Part shown: positions 25,291-33,380 of the stretch, one piece after another
How the letters are laid out: each line of letters begins with the position of its first letter
Position numbering within the stretch: the stretch's first letter is position 1
Assembly (NCBI RefSeq): GCF_042643485.1
Contig: NZ_JBHRSJ010000019.1
Span: forward strand, 71,981-135,980
Length of the DNA: 64,000 bases
Direction of reading: 5' to 3'
From: Azotobacter bryophylli
GTDB taxonomy: Bacteria > Pseudomonadota > Gammaproteobacteria > Pseudomonadales > Pseudomonadaceae
Notes under the pieces: model-generated
Seen by the model: only the letters and a program-made list of their open reading frames with translations
What the model was told of the DNA's origin: nothing
Databases searched by the model: none
Position numbers and translations under genes: made by a program

Positions 25291-25779
25291 TCAGTCCTTG
25301 GACGAGGCTTCCTTGATCTGCCGGTAGCGCTCCTCCAGATCGTGGCGCAGCTCGCGGCGGCGCTTGGCCTGCTCGTAGCGGCGCTTCTCCTGCTCGGTCT
25401 CGGGGCGCAGCGTCGGTACCGCGGTCGGCTTGCCGTCCTTGCCCAGGGCGACCATGGTGAAGAAGCAGCTGTTGGTGTGGCGCACCGCGCGGGTCGGGAT
25501 GTCCTCGGTGAGCACCTTGATGCCGATCTCCATGGAGGAGGTGCCGGTGTAGTTGACCGAGGCGTGGAAGGTCACCAGCTCGCCGACGTACACCGGCTGG
25601 CGGAAGACCACCTGGTCCACCGAGAGGGTCACCACGTAGCTGCCGGCGTAGCGGGCGGCGCAGGCGTAGGCGACTTCGTCCAGGTACTTGAGCAGGGTGC
25701 CGCCGTGCACGTTGCCGGAAAAGTTGGCCATATCCGGCGTCATCAGCACGGTCATCGACAATTGGGCATTGGGTTGCAT
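25291..25779 (-). CDS. Hotdog-fold acyl-CoA thioesterase, YciA-like
   Basis: A 162-residue hotdog thioesterase hydrolysing acyl-CoA. The ATG at 25777-25779 gives MQPNAQLSMTVLMTPDMANF. The catalytic segment GNVHGGTLLKYLDEVAYACA includes the conserved Asp, and SVDQVVFRQPVYVGELVTFHASV is the second signature. A charged C-terminal helix (EQEKRRYEQAKRRRELRHDLEERYRQ) follows, as in YciA/BFIT-like acyl-CoA hydrolases. A GGAG site lies about 11 bases upstream. Confidence 0.85.
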   Translation of the reverse strand: MQPNAQLSMTVLMTPDMANFSGNVHGGTLLKYLDEVAYACAARYAGSYVVTLSVDQVVFRQPVYVGELVTFHASVNYTGTSSMEIGIKVLTEDIPTRAVRHTNSCFFTMVALGKDGKPTAVPTLRPETEQEKRRYEQAKRRRELRHDLEERYRQIKEASSKD

Positions 25780-25887
25780 GGGTACTTCGGCTCCGGAAAA
25801 ACAGTGCGGAGGCCTAACCATACCGGACTCCGCTGCGTCGTGCTGCAGCTTGCGCCCGCAGGCGGGCGGAAAGCGGGCGGTCTTCGA

Positions 25888-26901
25888 CTAATCGACGACC
25901 TTGAAGCGCAGCACGCCGATCAGCTGGCCGGCCTCGGTCTGCACGCGGACCTCCCAGTTGCCCAGCGGATCGCCGGGGAAGTTCCGCTTGTGGCTCCAGG
26001 CCCGGTAGCCCTCCTTGCGCCCGCCGCTGATGTCCAGCGGGATGCGGTCCCGTTCCTGGCCGTTCTGCCGCCAGACGTGCCAGATGCGCTCCTTCAGCCC
26101 GCGCGGCACGTTGATCTCGGTGTAAGCGTACAGGCCGTGGCTGCGCAGCTCGGCCAGCGAGACCCGCTTGAGGCCGCGGCCGGGGGCACGGTGGCGGTCG
26201 TCCAGCTCCAGGCTCACCGCCACCTGGTTCAGCCACAGGGTGGCCGGCGGCACCCAGGTGCGCGCCAGCCAGCCGGCGCCGCCGAGCGCCGCGACCAGCG
26301 CGAGCAGCGCCAGCTTGCGCCGCCAGCCCTGGCCGCGCTGCGCGCCGAGCAGGCTGGGAAAGGCCAGCAGCGTGGAGATGGCCAGGGCCAGCTCGTAGCT
26401 CTGCGGCGTCGCCAGGTGGTAGATCAGCGGCAGGGTGGTGAGCAGCACGGCGAACAGGGCCAGGCTGTGGAAGGCCATCAGCGCCCAGCGCTGCTCGCCC
26501 AGCCACTTGTAGTACAGCGGGTCGATGATCGAGACCAGCGCGGCCAGGCAGAGCAGTCCGGTGAACAGCGCCTGGCCGCTGTTCCAGGTGGTGGTGGTGA
26601 GGAAGAAGGGCAGGACGAAGAACAGGCTTTCCTGGTGGATCATCTGCGTCGCGTAGCGCAGCAGCGAGCGCGGCAGGGTCAGGCCGAAGCGCTGGCTGAT
26701 GCCGCGGGTCACCAGGTTTTCCAGCAGCAGCCAGACCCAGCCGGCCAGCATCACCACGGCGAGCACGCCGGCCAGGCTTTCCTTGCGCTTGACCAGCAGG
26801 AAGCTGGCGATGCCGGAGGCGAAGCCGAACAGGGCGAGCAGGCGGGGGTAGCGGCTGGCCAGGGCGATCAGCTGCTGCAGGCGTTGTTTCCAGGGCGGCA
26901 T
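25888..26901 (-). CDS. DUF5924/DUF2914 membrane protein
   Basis: A 337-residue protein with an N-terminal hydrophobic half (about 7 segments, residues 15-235, DUF5924 type) and a soluble C-terminal DUF2914 beta domain (KERIWHVWRQNGQERDRIP, GNWEVRVQTEAGQLIGVLRFKVV). The start ATG at 26899-26901 begins MPPWKQRLQQLIALASRYP. The frame extends further upstream into the intergenic region but without support. DUF2914 domains resemble ligand-binding periplasmic modules; no function is known. Confidence 0.75.
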   Translation of the reverse strand: MPPWKQRLQQLIALASRYPRLLALFGFASGIASFLLVKRKESLAGVLAVVMLAGWVWLLLENLVTRGISQRFGLTLPRSLLRYATQMIHQESLFFVLPFFLTTTTWNSGQALFTGLLCLAALVSIIDPLYYKWLGEQRWALMAFHSLALFAVLLTTLPLIYHLATPQSYELALAISTLLAFPSLLGAQRGQGWRRKLALLALVAALGGAGWLARTWVPPATLWLNQVAVSLELDDRHRAPGRGLKRVSLAELRSHGLYAYTEINVPRGLKERIWHVWRQNGQERDRIPLDISGGRKEGYRAWSHKRNFPGDPLGNWEVRVQTEAGQLIGVLRFKVVD

Positions 26902-27019
26902 GTCGGTCGGAGTCGGGTCGATGGCGAAAAGGAGGTACGAGTTTAGCGGCGAAGTGCCTCCGCCGGGCGGCCGGCGATCCGCGAGGCGTCGGCGATGCGG
27001 GCGCTCGGGGGCGGGGCGG

Positions 27020-27748
27020 TCAGTGGTCGAGGATCTTCGAGAGGAATTCGCGGGTCCGCTCGGCGCGCGGCGCGGCGAAGAACTGGTCGGCCGGCACGTC
27101 TTCGAGGATGGCCCCGCGATCCATGAAGATGACGCGGTCGGCCACCCTGCGGGCGAAGCCCATCTCATGGGTCACGCACATCATGGTCATGCCTTCCTGC
27201 GCCAGCTGCACCATGACCTCGAGCACCTCGCTGACCATCTCCGGGTCCAGCGCCGAGGTCGGCTCGTCGAACAGCATGACCACCGGGTCCATGGCCAGGG
27301 CGCGGGCGATCGCCACCCGCTGCTGCTGGCCACCGGAGAGCTGGCCGGGATGCTTCTGCGCCTGCTCGGCCAGGCCGACCCGGGCGAGCAGCGCCATGCC
27401 CTTGTCCCGGGCCGCCTCCCGGCTGCGGCCGAGCACCTTGATCTGGGCGAGGCAGAGGTTGTCGATGACCGACAGATGGGGGAACAGCTCGAAATGCTGG
27501 AACACCATGCCGACCCGCGCGCGCAGCCTCGGCAGGTCGGTCTTCGGATCGGCGAGCGAGGTGCCGTCGACCCGGATGTCGCCCTGCTGGAACGGCTCGA
27601 GGCCGTTGACGCACTTGATCAGGGTCGACTTGCCGGAGCCGGACGGGCCGCAGACCACCACGACCTCGCCCTTGCCGACGGCGGTGCTGCAGCCGTCCAG
27701 CACCCGGAAGTCCCCGTACCATTTGCTGACATTGCGGATCGAAATCAT
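27020..27748 (-). CDS. gltL: Glutamate/aspartate ABC transporter ATPase
   Basis: A 242-residue polar amino acid ABC ATPase. Walker A is CGPSGSGKSTLIK, the Q-loop VGMVFQHFELFPH, the signature LSGGQQQRVAIARALA, Walker B VVMLFDEPTSALDPEM and the H-loop CVTHEMGF. The length matches E. coli GltL (241). It overlaps the permease gene upstream by 4 bases (27745-27748) and completes the operon gltI-J-K-L on the minus strand. Confidence 0.92.
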   Translation of the reverse strand: MISIRNVSKWYGDFRVLDGCSTAVGKGEVVVVCGPSGSGKSTLIKCVNGLEPFQQGDIRVDGTSLADPKTDLPRLRARVGMVFQHFELFPHLSVIDNLCLAQIKVLGRSREAARDKGMALLARVGLAEQAQKHPGQLSGGQQQRVAIARALAMDPVVMLFDEPTSALDPEMVSEVLEVMVQLAQEGMTMMCVTHEMGFARRVADRVIFMDRGAILEDVPADQFFAAPRAERTREFLSKILDH

Positions 27749-28413
27749 GTCGCTGACCTTGTCTGCAGACGCCTGACCAGCTGCGAGGCGGCGAAGCTGA
27801 TGATGAAGTACACGAGGCCGGCGACCAGCAGGAATTCGTGGGGCCGGCCGATGATGTCGCCCTGCGAGCGGGCGGCGTTGAGGAAGTCCATCAGGCCGAC
27901 CGTGTACACCAGCGAGGTGTCCTGGAACAGGATGATGCTCTGCTGCAGCAGCAGCGGGGCCATCTTGCGCAAGGCCTGGGGCAGGACGACCAGGCGCATG
28001 CACTGGCCGTAGCGCATGCCGAGCGCCAGGGCCGCATTCATCTGGCCTTTGGGCACCGACTGGATGCCGGCGCGGACGATTTCGCAGAAGTAGGCCGCCT
28101 CGAACAGGACGAAGGCCGCCAGACAGGAGGCGAAGGCGCCGACCGGGGTATCCTCGCCGGTGATTTCCCGCAGCACGAAGGGCACCGCGAAGTAGAACCA
28201 GGTGATCACCAGCAGCAGCGGGATGGAGCGGAAGTAGTTGACGTAGGTGGCGGCGAGGGCGGCCGCCAGCCGGTTGCGCGCCAGGCGCATCATCGCCAGC
28301 AGGGTGCCGAGCAGCACGCCGCCGAGCACCGCCGGCAGCATCAGCTCGAGGGTCGTCCGCATGCCTTCCAGGAGCACCGGCAGGGCGGGGAGAATCGCGC
28401 CGAAATCCATCAC
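27745..28413 (-). CDS. gltK: Glutamate/aspartate ABC transporter permease
   Basis: A 222-residue inner-membrane permease of the His/Glu/Gln/Arg/opine family. Five hydrophobic segments are present, with the EAA loop EAAYFCEIVRAGIQSVPKGQMNAALALGM and the family start LLEGMRTTLELMLPAVLGG. Stop and start overlap the neighbours by 4 bases on both sides (28410-28413 and 27745-27748), which indicates coupled translation. Confidence 0.92.
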   Translation of the reverse strand: MMDFGAILPALPVLLEGMRTTLELMLPAVLGGVLLGTLLAMMRLARNRLAAALAATYVNYFRSIPLLLVITWFYFAVPFVLREITGEDTPVGAFASCLAAFVLFEAAYFCEIVRAGIQSVPKGQMNAALALGMRYGQCMRLVVLPQALRKMAPLLLQQSIILFQDTSLVYTVGLMDFLNAARSQGDIIGRPHEFLLVAGLVYFIISFAASQLVRRLQTRSAT

Positions 28414-29156
28414 CGGCCTCCCGCGGCGATCAGGCCCGGCACCGCGACCCGCTTCTCGATGGCCCGCATCAGCAGCATCAGGCTCATGTTCAGGCTGAAG
28501 TAGATCAGCGTGGCCAGGGTGAAGGCCTCGAACAGGTTGGCGGAGAACTCGGCGGTCTGCCGGGTCTGCGCCAGCAGCTCCATCAGGCCGATCAGCGAGG
28601 CCACCGAGGAGTTCTTGAAGATGTTGAGGAACTCCGAGGTGAGCGGCGGGACGATCAGGCGGAAGGCCTGCGGCAGCAGTACGTGGCGGTAGATCTGCGG
28701 CAGGCGCAGGCCCAGCGCGCGGGCGGCCGCGGTCTGGCCCCGGGGCAGGGCCTGGATGCCGGTGCGCACCTGCTCGCAGACCCGGGCGGCGGTGAACAGG
28801 CCGAGACAGAGCGTCACGCTGAGGAAGGCCGAGGCGGCCGGGCTCAGATCCTGCTTGAACCAGACCTGCAGCGGCTCGGGCAGGAAGTCCGGCACCAGGA
28901 AGTACCAGACGAACAGCTGCACCAGGAGCGGCACGTTGCGAAAGAGCTCCACGTAGGCGCCGGCGATGCCGGGCAGGACGCGACCGGGCAGGGTGCGCAG
29001 CACGCCGAGCAGGGAGCCCAGCGCCAGGGCGACGAGCCAGCCGCTCAGGGCCAGCGCCACGGTCCAGCCGAGGCCGGTGAGGTACCAGTCCAGGTAGATC
29101 TCGTCGCCGATCCCGGTGGGCTTGAAGAAGATGCCCCAGTCCCAGTTGTAATCCAT
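28410..29156 (-). CDS. gltJ: Glutamate/aspartate ABC transporter permease
   Basis: A 248-residue permease starting MDYNWDWGIFFKPTGIGDEIYLDW. An early hydrophilic segment is followed by about five membrane helices. The EAA motif reads ARVCEQVRTGIQALPRGQTAAARALGL. It pairs with GltK as the heterodimeric channel. It begins 25 bases after the binding-protein gene stop. Confidence 0.92.
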   Translation of the reverse strand: MDYNWDWGIFFKPTGIGDEIYLDWYLTGLGWTVALALSGWLVALALGSLLGVLRTLPGRVLPGIAGAYVELFRNVPLLVQLFVWYFLVPDFLPEPLQVWFKQDLSPAASAFLSVTLCLGLFTAARVCEQVRTGIQALPRGQTAAARALGLRLPQIYRHVLLPQAFRLIVPPLTSEFLNIFKNSSVASLIGLMELLAQTRQTAEFSANLFEAFTLATLIYFSLNMSLMLLMRAIEKRVAVPGLIAAGGR

Positions 29157-29181
29157 GGACAGTCGCTCCGGTGGCAGGCGG

Positions 29182-30090
29182 CTAGCGTTCTTCGGCCGAC
29201 TTGTCGGTCGGCTCGGCGATCAGCCGCTTCAGTTCGGCGCTCATCGGGAAGTTCAGGTTGAGGTTCTTCGGCGGAATCGGCTGGAGGAACCACTTGTCGT
29301 AGATGGCGTCGATCTCGCCGGACTTGAAGGTGGCGACCAGGGCGTCGTCGACGGCCTTCTTGAACGCCGTGTCGCCCTTGCGCAGCATGCAGCCGTAGAT
29401 CTCGAAGGACTGCGGCGTGCCGACCACGGTCCAGTCGTCCGGGTTGCGGGCCTTGGCCATTTCCCCGTAGAGCAGGGCGTCGTCCATCATGAAGGCCGCG
29501 GCGCGGCCGGATTCGAGCATCAGGAAGGATTCGCCGTGGTCCTTGGCGGCGATGATGTTCATGCCCATCCGCTTCTCTGCGTTCATCGCCTTGAGCAGGC
29601 GCTCGGAGGTGGTGCCGGCGGTGGTCACCACGTTCTTGCCGGCCAGATCGGGGAAGTCGTTGATCCCGGAGGTCTTCTTGGTCAGCAGGCGGGTGCCGAC
29701 CTCGAAGATGCCGACGGAGAACGCCACCTGCTTCTGGCGCTCGAGGTTGTTGGTGGTGGAGCCGCACTCCAGGTCGACGGTGCCGTTCTGCACCAGCGGG
29801 ATGCGGGTCTGCGAGGTGACCAGGTTGTAGCGCACCTTCAGCTCCGGCAGGCCGAGCTGCTGCTTGAGCGCCTCGACCACCTTCAGCTGCAGGTCGTGGG
29901 CGTAGCCGATCGGCTGGCGCGAGGCGCCGCCGAGGTAGGAGAAGGGGATGGAGGCGTCGCGGTGGCCGAGGGTGATGGTGCCGGACTCCTTGATCTTCTT
30001 CAGGGTGCCGGTGAGTTCGTCGGCCCGGGCCACGGTGGCCAGGCAGGCGCAGAAGAGAAGCGCGAGGGTTGTCTTCGCTGGAAGTCGCAT
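29182..30090 (-). CDS. gltI: Glutamate/aspartate periplasmic binding protein
   Basis: A 302-residue SBP family 3 protein that delivers glutamate and aspartate to the GltJKL transporter. The signal peptide (MRLPAKTTLALLFCACLATVARA) is followed by DELTGTLKKIKESGTITLGHRDASIPFSY. Ligand-site strands include VDLECGSTTNNLERQKQVAFSV. It is the first gene of the operon, with about 150 bases upstream before the hairpin at 30143. Confidence 0.92.
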   Translation of the reverse strand: MRLPAKTTLALLFCACLATVARADELTGTLKKIKESGTITLGHRDASIPFSYLGGASRQPIGYAHDLQLKVVEALKQQLGLPELKVRYNLVTSQTRIPLVQNGTVDLECGSTTNNLERQKQVAFSVGIFEVGTRLLTKKTSGINDFPDLAGKNVVTTAGTTSERLLKAMNAEKRMGMNIIAAKDHGESFLMLESGRAAAFMMDDALLYGEMAKARNPDDWTVVGTPQSFEIYGCMLRKGDTAFKKAVDDALVATFKSGEIDAIYDKWFLQPIPPKNLNLNFPMSAELKRLIAEPTDKSAEER

Positions 30091-30142
30091 GGATGGGCCC
30101 TGTTGTCTGTGTTCGATCCTGGGAGCAAAGGTAGCGAAAGTC

Positions 30143-30177
30143 GGCCGGCGCGCGAAAGCCGTCTTCGCGCGCCGGCC
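30143..30177 (-). terminator. Perfect 14-bp hairpin between gltI and the Na/Pi gene
   Basis: GGCCGGCGCGCGAA (30143-30156) pairs perfectly with TTCGCGCGCCGGCC (30164-30177) around 7 bases. It sits 65 bases past the stop of the Na/Pi cotransporter gene and upstream of gltI, both on the minus strand. It probably separates the two transcripts. Confidence 0.6.
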
Positions 30178-30241
30178 TGCTCCAGACCTGCCAGAGACGT
30201 GCCAGGATGGGCGTTGTCGCAGGGCGAATGGCGGGCCGCGC

Positions 30242-31930
30242 TCAGCCCTCGCTGGCCAGCGGCCCGATCAGCCGGCTCAGCTCGCCGTCTGCCGGCGCAC
30301 CCTCGTCGGCGCCGCCCGCCACCAGCGCCTGGGCTTCCAGCACCACGTAGGCGCTGCTGCAGAACAGCGAGTTGAGCCGCTTCATGTCCTCCAGCAGCTC
30401 CAGGTGGGCGGAGCTGGTTTCGATGCACTGCGCCACCTGGCGGTGCAGGCGGTCGACGTGGGCGTGCGCCAGGCGCCGTTCGAGGGCACGGAAGCCGCGC
30501 TTGCGGCGCAGCAGCTGACGCGCGCTGGCGGCGTCGCCGGAGAGGAACACCGACAGGCCCAGGCGCAGGTTGGCCAGTAGCTCGCCGTGCAGCAGCGACA
30601 GCTCCTCCAGGTCGCTGCGGGTGAACGCCGGCTGCCGCTCGGTCTTCGGGTGCTGCACCTTGCCTAGCATCTTCTCGATGATGTCGCCGGCCTGCTCCAG
30701 GTTGATCGCCCACTCGATGATCTCGGCCCAGCGTCGGTCCTCGTTCTCGGCCAGGGCGCCCCGCGGCAGCTGCGCCAGGTACAGCTTGACCCCGGCGTAG
30801 AGGGCGTCGACGTCGTCGTCGAGGCGGCGGATGGCCTTGCCCAGCTCCGGCTGGCGGCCCTGCAGCACGGCCAGCAGGTGGTCGAGCATGCGCTCCACCA
30901 GATCGCCGATGCGCAGGGTCTCGCGCACCGCGTTGGCCAGCGCCAAGCTCGGCGTGGGCAGGGCGCTGGAGTCCAGGTAGCGGGGCCGGGCGACCCCTTC
31001 CTCGCGGGCCTGGTCCGGCAGCAGGCGGGTGCACAGGCGCGCCATCGGGCCGACGCTGGGCAGCAGCAGCAGGCAGCGCAGGCTGTTGTAGGCCAGGTGG
31101 AAGCCGATCACCCGGTCCTGCGGGCCGAGCGGCAGGGTGGCCATCCAGGCCGCCAGCGGGTCGAGCAGCGGCAGCACCAGCAGGCCGAGCAGCTTGTACA
31201 GCAGGTGGCCGAGGGCGACCCGCCGGCCGCTGGCGATCTGCGTGCGGCTGTTGAGGAAGGCCAGCACGCCGCTGCCGATGTTGGCGCCGATCACCAGGGC
31301 GATGGCCACCGGCAGGCCGATCAGCCCGGCGCCGGCCAGGGTCGCGGTGAGCAGCACGGCGGCCAGGCTGGAATAGGCGATCAGCGCGAACAGGGCGCCG
31401 ACGCAGGTCGCCAGCAGGATGTCGCCGTTCAGCGAGGCGAACAGCAGCTCCAGCACGGGGGCGTGGGTGATCGGCTCGCTGGCCTCGACGATCAGGTCGA
31501 GGGCGAGCAGGATCAGGCCGAGGCCGATGGCCACCCGGCCGAGCTGACCGGCCCGGCTCTGCCGGCGCGAGAGGAACAGGCTGACCCCGGTCAGCAGCAG
31601 CAGCGGCGACAGCCAGGACAGGTCGACGGTCAGCACCCGCGCCATCAGCGCGGTGCCGACGTCGGCGCCGAGCATCGCCGCCAGCGCCGGGGCCAGCGCC
31701 ATCAGCCCGGAGGCGACGAAGGAGCCGGCCAGCAGGGCGGTGGCGTTGCTGCTCTGCACCAGGGCGGTGACGCCGATGCCGGCGAGGAAGGCCAGCGGCG
31801 TTCGGCGCATGCTCTGGCCGAGCAGCCGGCGCAGGGAGGCGCCGTAGACCCGGAGGATGCCGGTGCGGACGATGTGGGTGCCCCACACCAGCAGGGCGAT
31901 GGCCGAGAGCAGATCGAGCAAGGTCACCAT
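30242..31930 (-). CDS. Na/Pi cotransporter family protein with PhoU-like domain
   Basis: A 562-residue protein of the NptA/YjbB type. The N-terminal part has two Na_Pi_cotrans repeats with the QSSN motif (VTALVQSSNATALLAGSFVASG) and a second half (ALVIGANIGSGVLAFLN). The C-terminal 200 residues are a PhoU-like helical bundle (LRIGDLVERMLDHLLAVLQG, EQAGDIIEKMLGKVQHPKTE). Such proteins are thought to export phosphate when internal Pi is high. The ATG at 31928-31930 is chosen because the longer frame adds a charged, non-homologous stretch. Confidence 0.85.
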   Translation of the reverse strand: MVTLLDLLSAIALLVWGTHIVRTGILRVYGASLRRLLGQSMRRTPLAFLAGIGVTALVQSSNATALLAGSFVASGLMALAPALAAMLGADVGTALMARVLTVDLSWLSPLLLLTGVSLFLSRRQSRAGQLGRVAIGLGLILLALDLIVEASEPITHAPVLELLFASLNGDILLATCVGALFALIAYSSLAAVLLTATLAGAGLIGLPVAIALVIGANIGSGVLAFLNSRTQIASGRRVALGHLLYKLLGLLVLPLLDPLAAWMATLPLGPQDRVIGFHLAYNSLRCLLLLPSVGPMARLCTRLLPDQAREEGVARPRYLDSSALPTPSLALANAVRETLRIGDLVERMLDHLLAVLQGRQPELGKAIRRLDDDVDALYAGVKLYLAQLPRGALAENEDRRWAEIIEWAINLEQAGDIIEKMLGKVQHPKTERQPAFTRSDLEELSLLHGELLANLRLGLSVFLSGDAASARQLLRRKRGFRALERRLAHAHVDRLHRQVAQCIETSSAHLELLEDMKRLNSLFCSSAYVVLEAQALVAGGADEGAPADGELSRLIGPLASEG

Positions 31931-32125
31931 GATCGGGCCTCCCTGGCGGCGGAATGGCGGAGTGTCGCGGACGCCGGCGCGCCCCTCCACGGTGGACCGC
32001 GGGCGGCGCGAAGGCGTTCGGTGGGTCTTGTCACAGTTCGGTAATGCGCCAGGACAGGGTGCAGCAGCGTTCGCGCCCACGCAAGGGTGGCCAGATGGTC
32101 CGAAGGTCTTGTCGTTTTGTCTGGG

Positions 32126-33238
32126 CTAGGCGCGGAACTCCGGGCCACTCTCCTCCGCGGCGTGCTCCAGGCGAATGCGTAGGCTCAGGTCGGTGCGCGA
32201 GTCGGCATGGCGGACCGCTTCTTCCGCGCTGATCCGGCCGGCCTCGTGGAGCTGGAACAGGTGCTGGTCGAAGGTCTGCAGGCCCGGCTCCGGCGCCTCG
32301 GCGATGGCCTGGCGGAGCTCGCGCAACTGGTCGCGCTGGATCAGGTCGCGCAGGTGCGGGGTGCTCAGCAGCAGCTCCACGGCCATCGCCCGGTGCCGGT
32401 CGAGCCCCGGCACGGGGCGCTGGGCAACGATCGCCAGCAGGTTCTGGGCGACGTCGGCGAGCACCTGGCCGCGGGCGTTCTCCGGGAAGAAGTGGACGAT
32501 CCGCTCGATGGCCTGCGGCGCGCCGGTGGCGTGCAGGGTGGCCAGGCACAGGTGGCCGGTCTCGGCGTAGTGCAGGGCGTGCTGCATGGTCTCCAGGTCG
32601 CGGATCTCGCCGATCATGATCACGTCCGGCGCCTCGCGCAGGATGTTGCGCAGGGCGGCGGCGAAGCTGTGGGTGTCCAGGCCGACCTCGCGCTGGTCGA
32701 TCAGCGAGCGGCGGTGCCGGTGGACGAACTCGATGGGGTCCTCAATGCAGAGGATGTGGCCGCTGCGGCTGCGATTGCGCTGCTCCAGCATGGCCGCCAG
32801 GGTGGTCGACTTGCCCGAGCCGGCGGCGCCGACCACCAGGATCAGCCCGCGGTCGCGCAGCGCCAGTTTCTCCAGCACCGGCGGCAGGCCGAGTTCGGCG
32901 ATGCTCGGGATCTCGCTCTTCACGTAGCGCGCCACCATCGTCAGCTCGCCGCGCTGCAGGTAGAGATTGAGGCGGAAGCGGCCGATGCCTTCCAGGTCGA
33001 CCGCCAGGTTCAGCTCCTTCTCGCGCTCGAACTCGGCCCGCTGCTCCGCCGACAGCAGCGGCCAGACCAGCCGGCGGACCTCGCCCGGGGCCAGCGGCGG
33101 CGTCTCCAGCGGCTGGCAGGCGCCGTCCTGCTTGAGGTGCGGCGGCGCGCCGACGCTGAAGAACATGTCCGAACCGCCCCGCTCGGCGAGCCGGCGGAGC
33201 AGGGGAGTGATGTCCGGGGAATCGGAGGGGGTGGGCAT
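32126..33238 (-). CDS. PilT/PilU family retraction-type ATPase
   Basis: A 370-residue secretion/twitching ATPase. Walker A is VVGAAGSGKSTTLAAMLEQR, the Asp box ILCIEDPIEFVH, Walker B VIMIGEIRDLETM and the His box GHLCLATLHATGAPQAIERI. The N-terminal PAS-like domain (SDMFFSVGAPPHLKQDG) is PilU-like. The start at 33236-33238 follows GAGAGAG and begins MPTPSDSPDITPLLRRL. It is not beside pilT/pilU or other pilus genes, so it is probably an additional paralogue. The arginine fingers and ATP motifs appear complete. Confidence 0.83.
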   Translation of the reverse strand: MPTPSDSPDITPLLRRLAERGGSDMFFSVGAPPHLKQDGACQPLETPPLAPGEVRRLVWPLLSAEQRAEFEREKELNLAVDLEGIGRFRLNLYLQRGELTMVARYVKSEIPSIAELGLPPVLEKLALRDRGLILVVGAAGSGKSTTLAAMLEQRNRSRSGHILCIEDPIEFVHRHRRSLIDQREVGLDTHSFAAALRNILREAPDVIMIGEIRDLETMQHALHYAETGHLCLATLHATGAPQAIERIVHFFPENARGQVLADVAQNLLAIVAQRPVPGLDRHRAMAVELLLSTPHLRDLIQRDQLRELRQAIAEAPEPGLQTFDQHLFQLHEAGRISAEEAVRHADSRTDLSLRIRLEHAAEESGPEFRA

Positions 33239-33380
33239 GCGGCGCTCTCTCGCTCGGAATATGGCCCGATGATGGTGCAGCCGTCGGTCGGCGGCAAACC
33301 CGCGACACGAACTGACGCACGCTTCGGGCAGAATGACGGTGCCTGTTATCCTTATCCGTTCGTTCCCCAGCGAGTCGCCC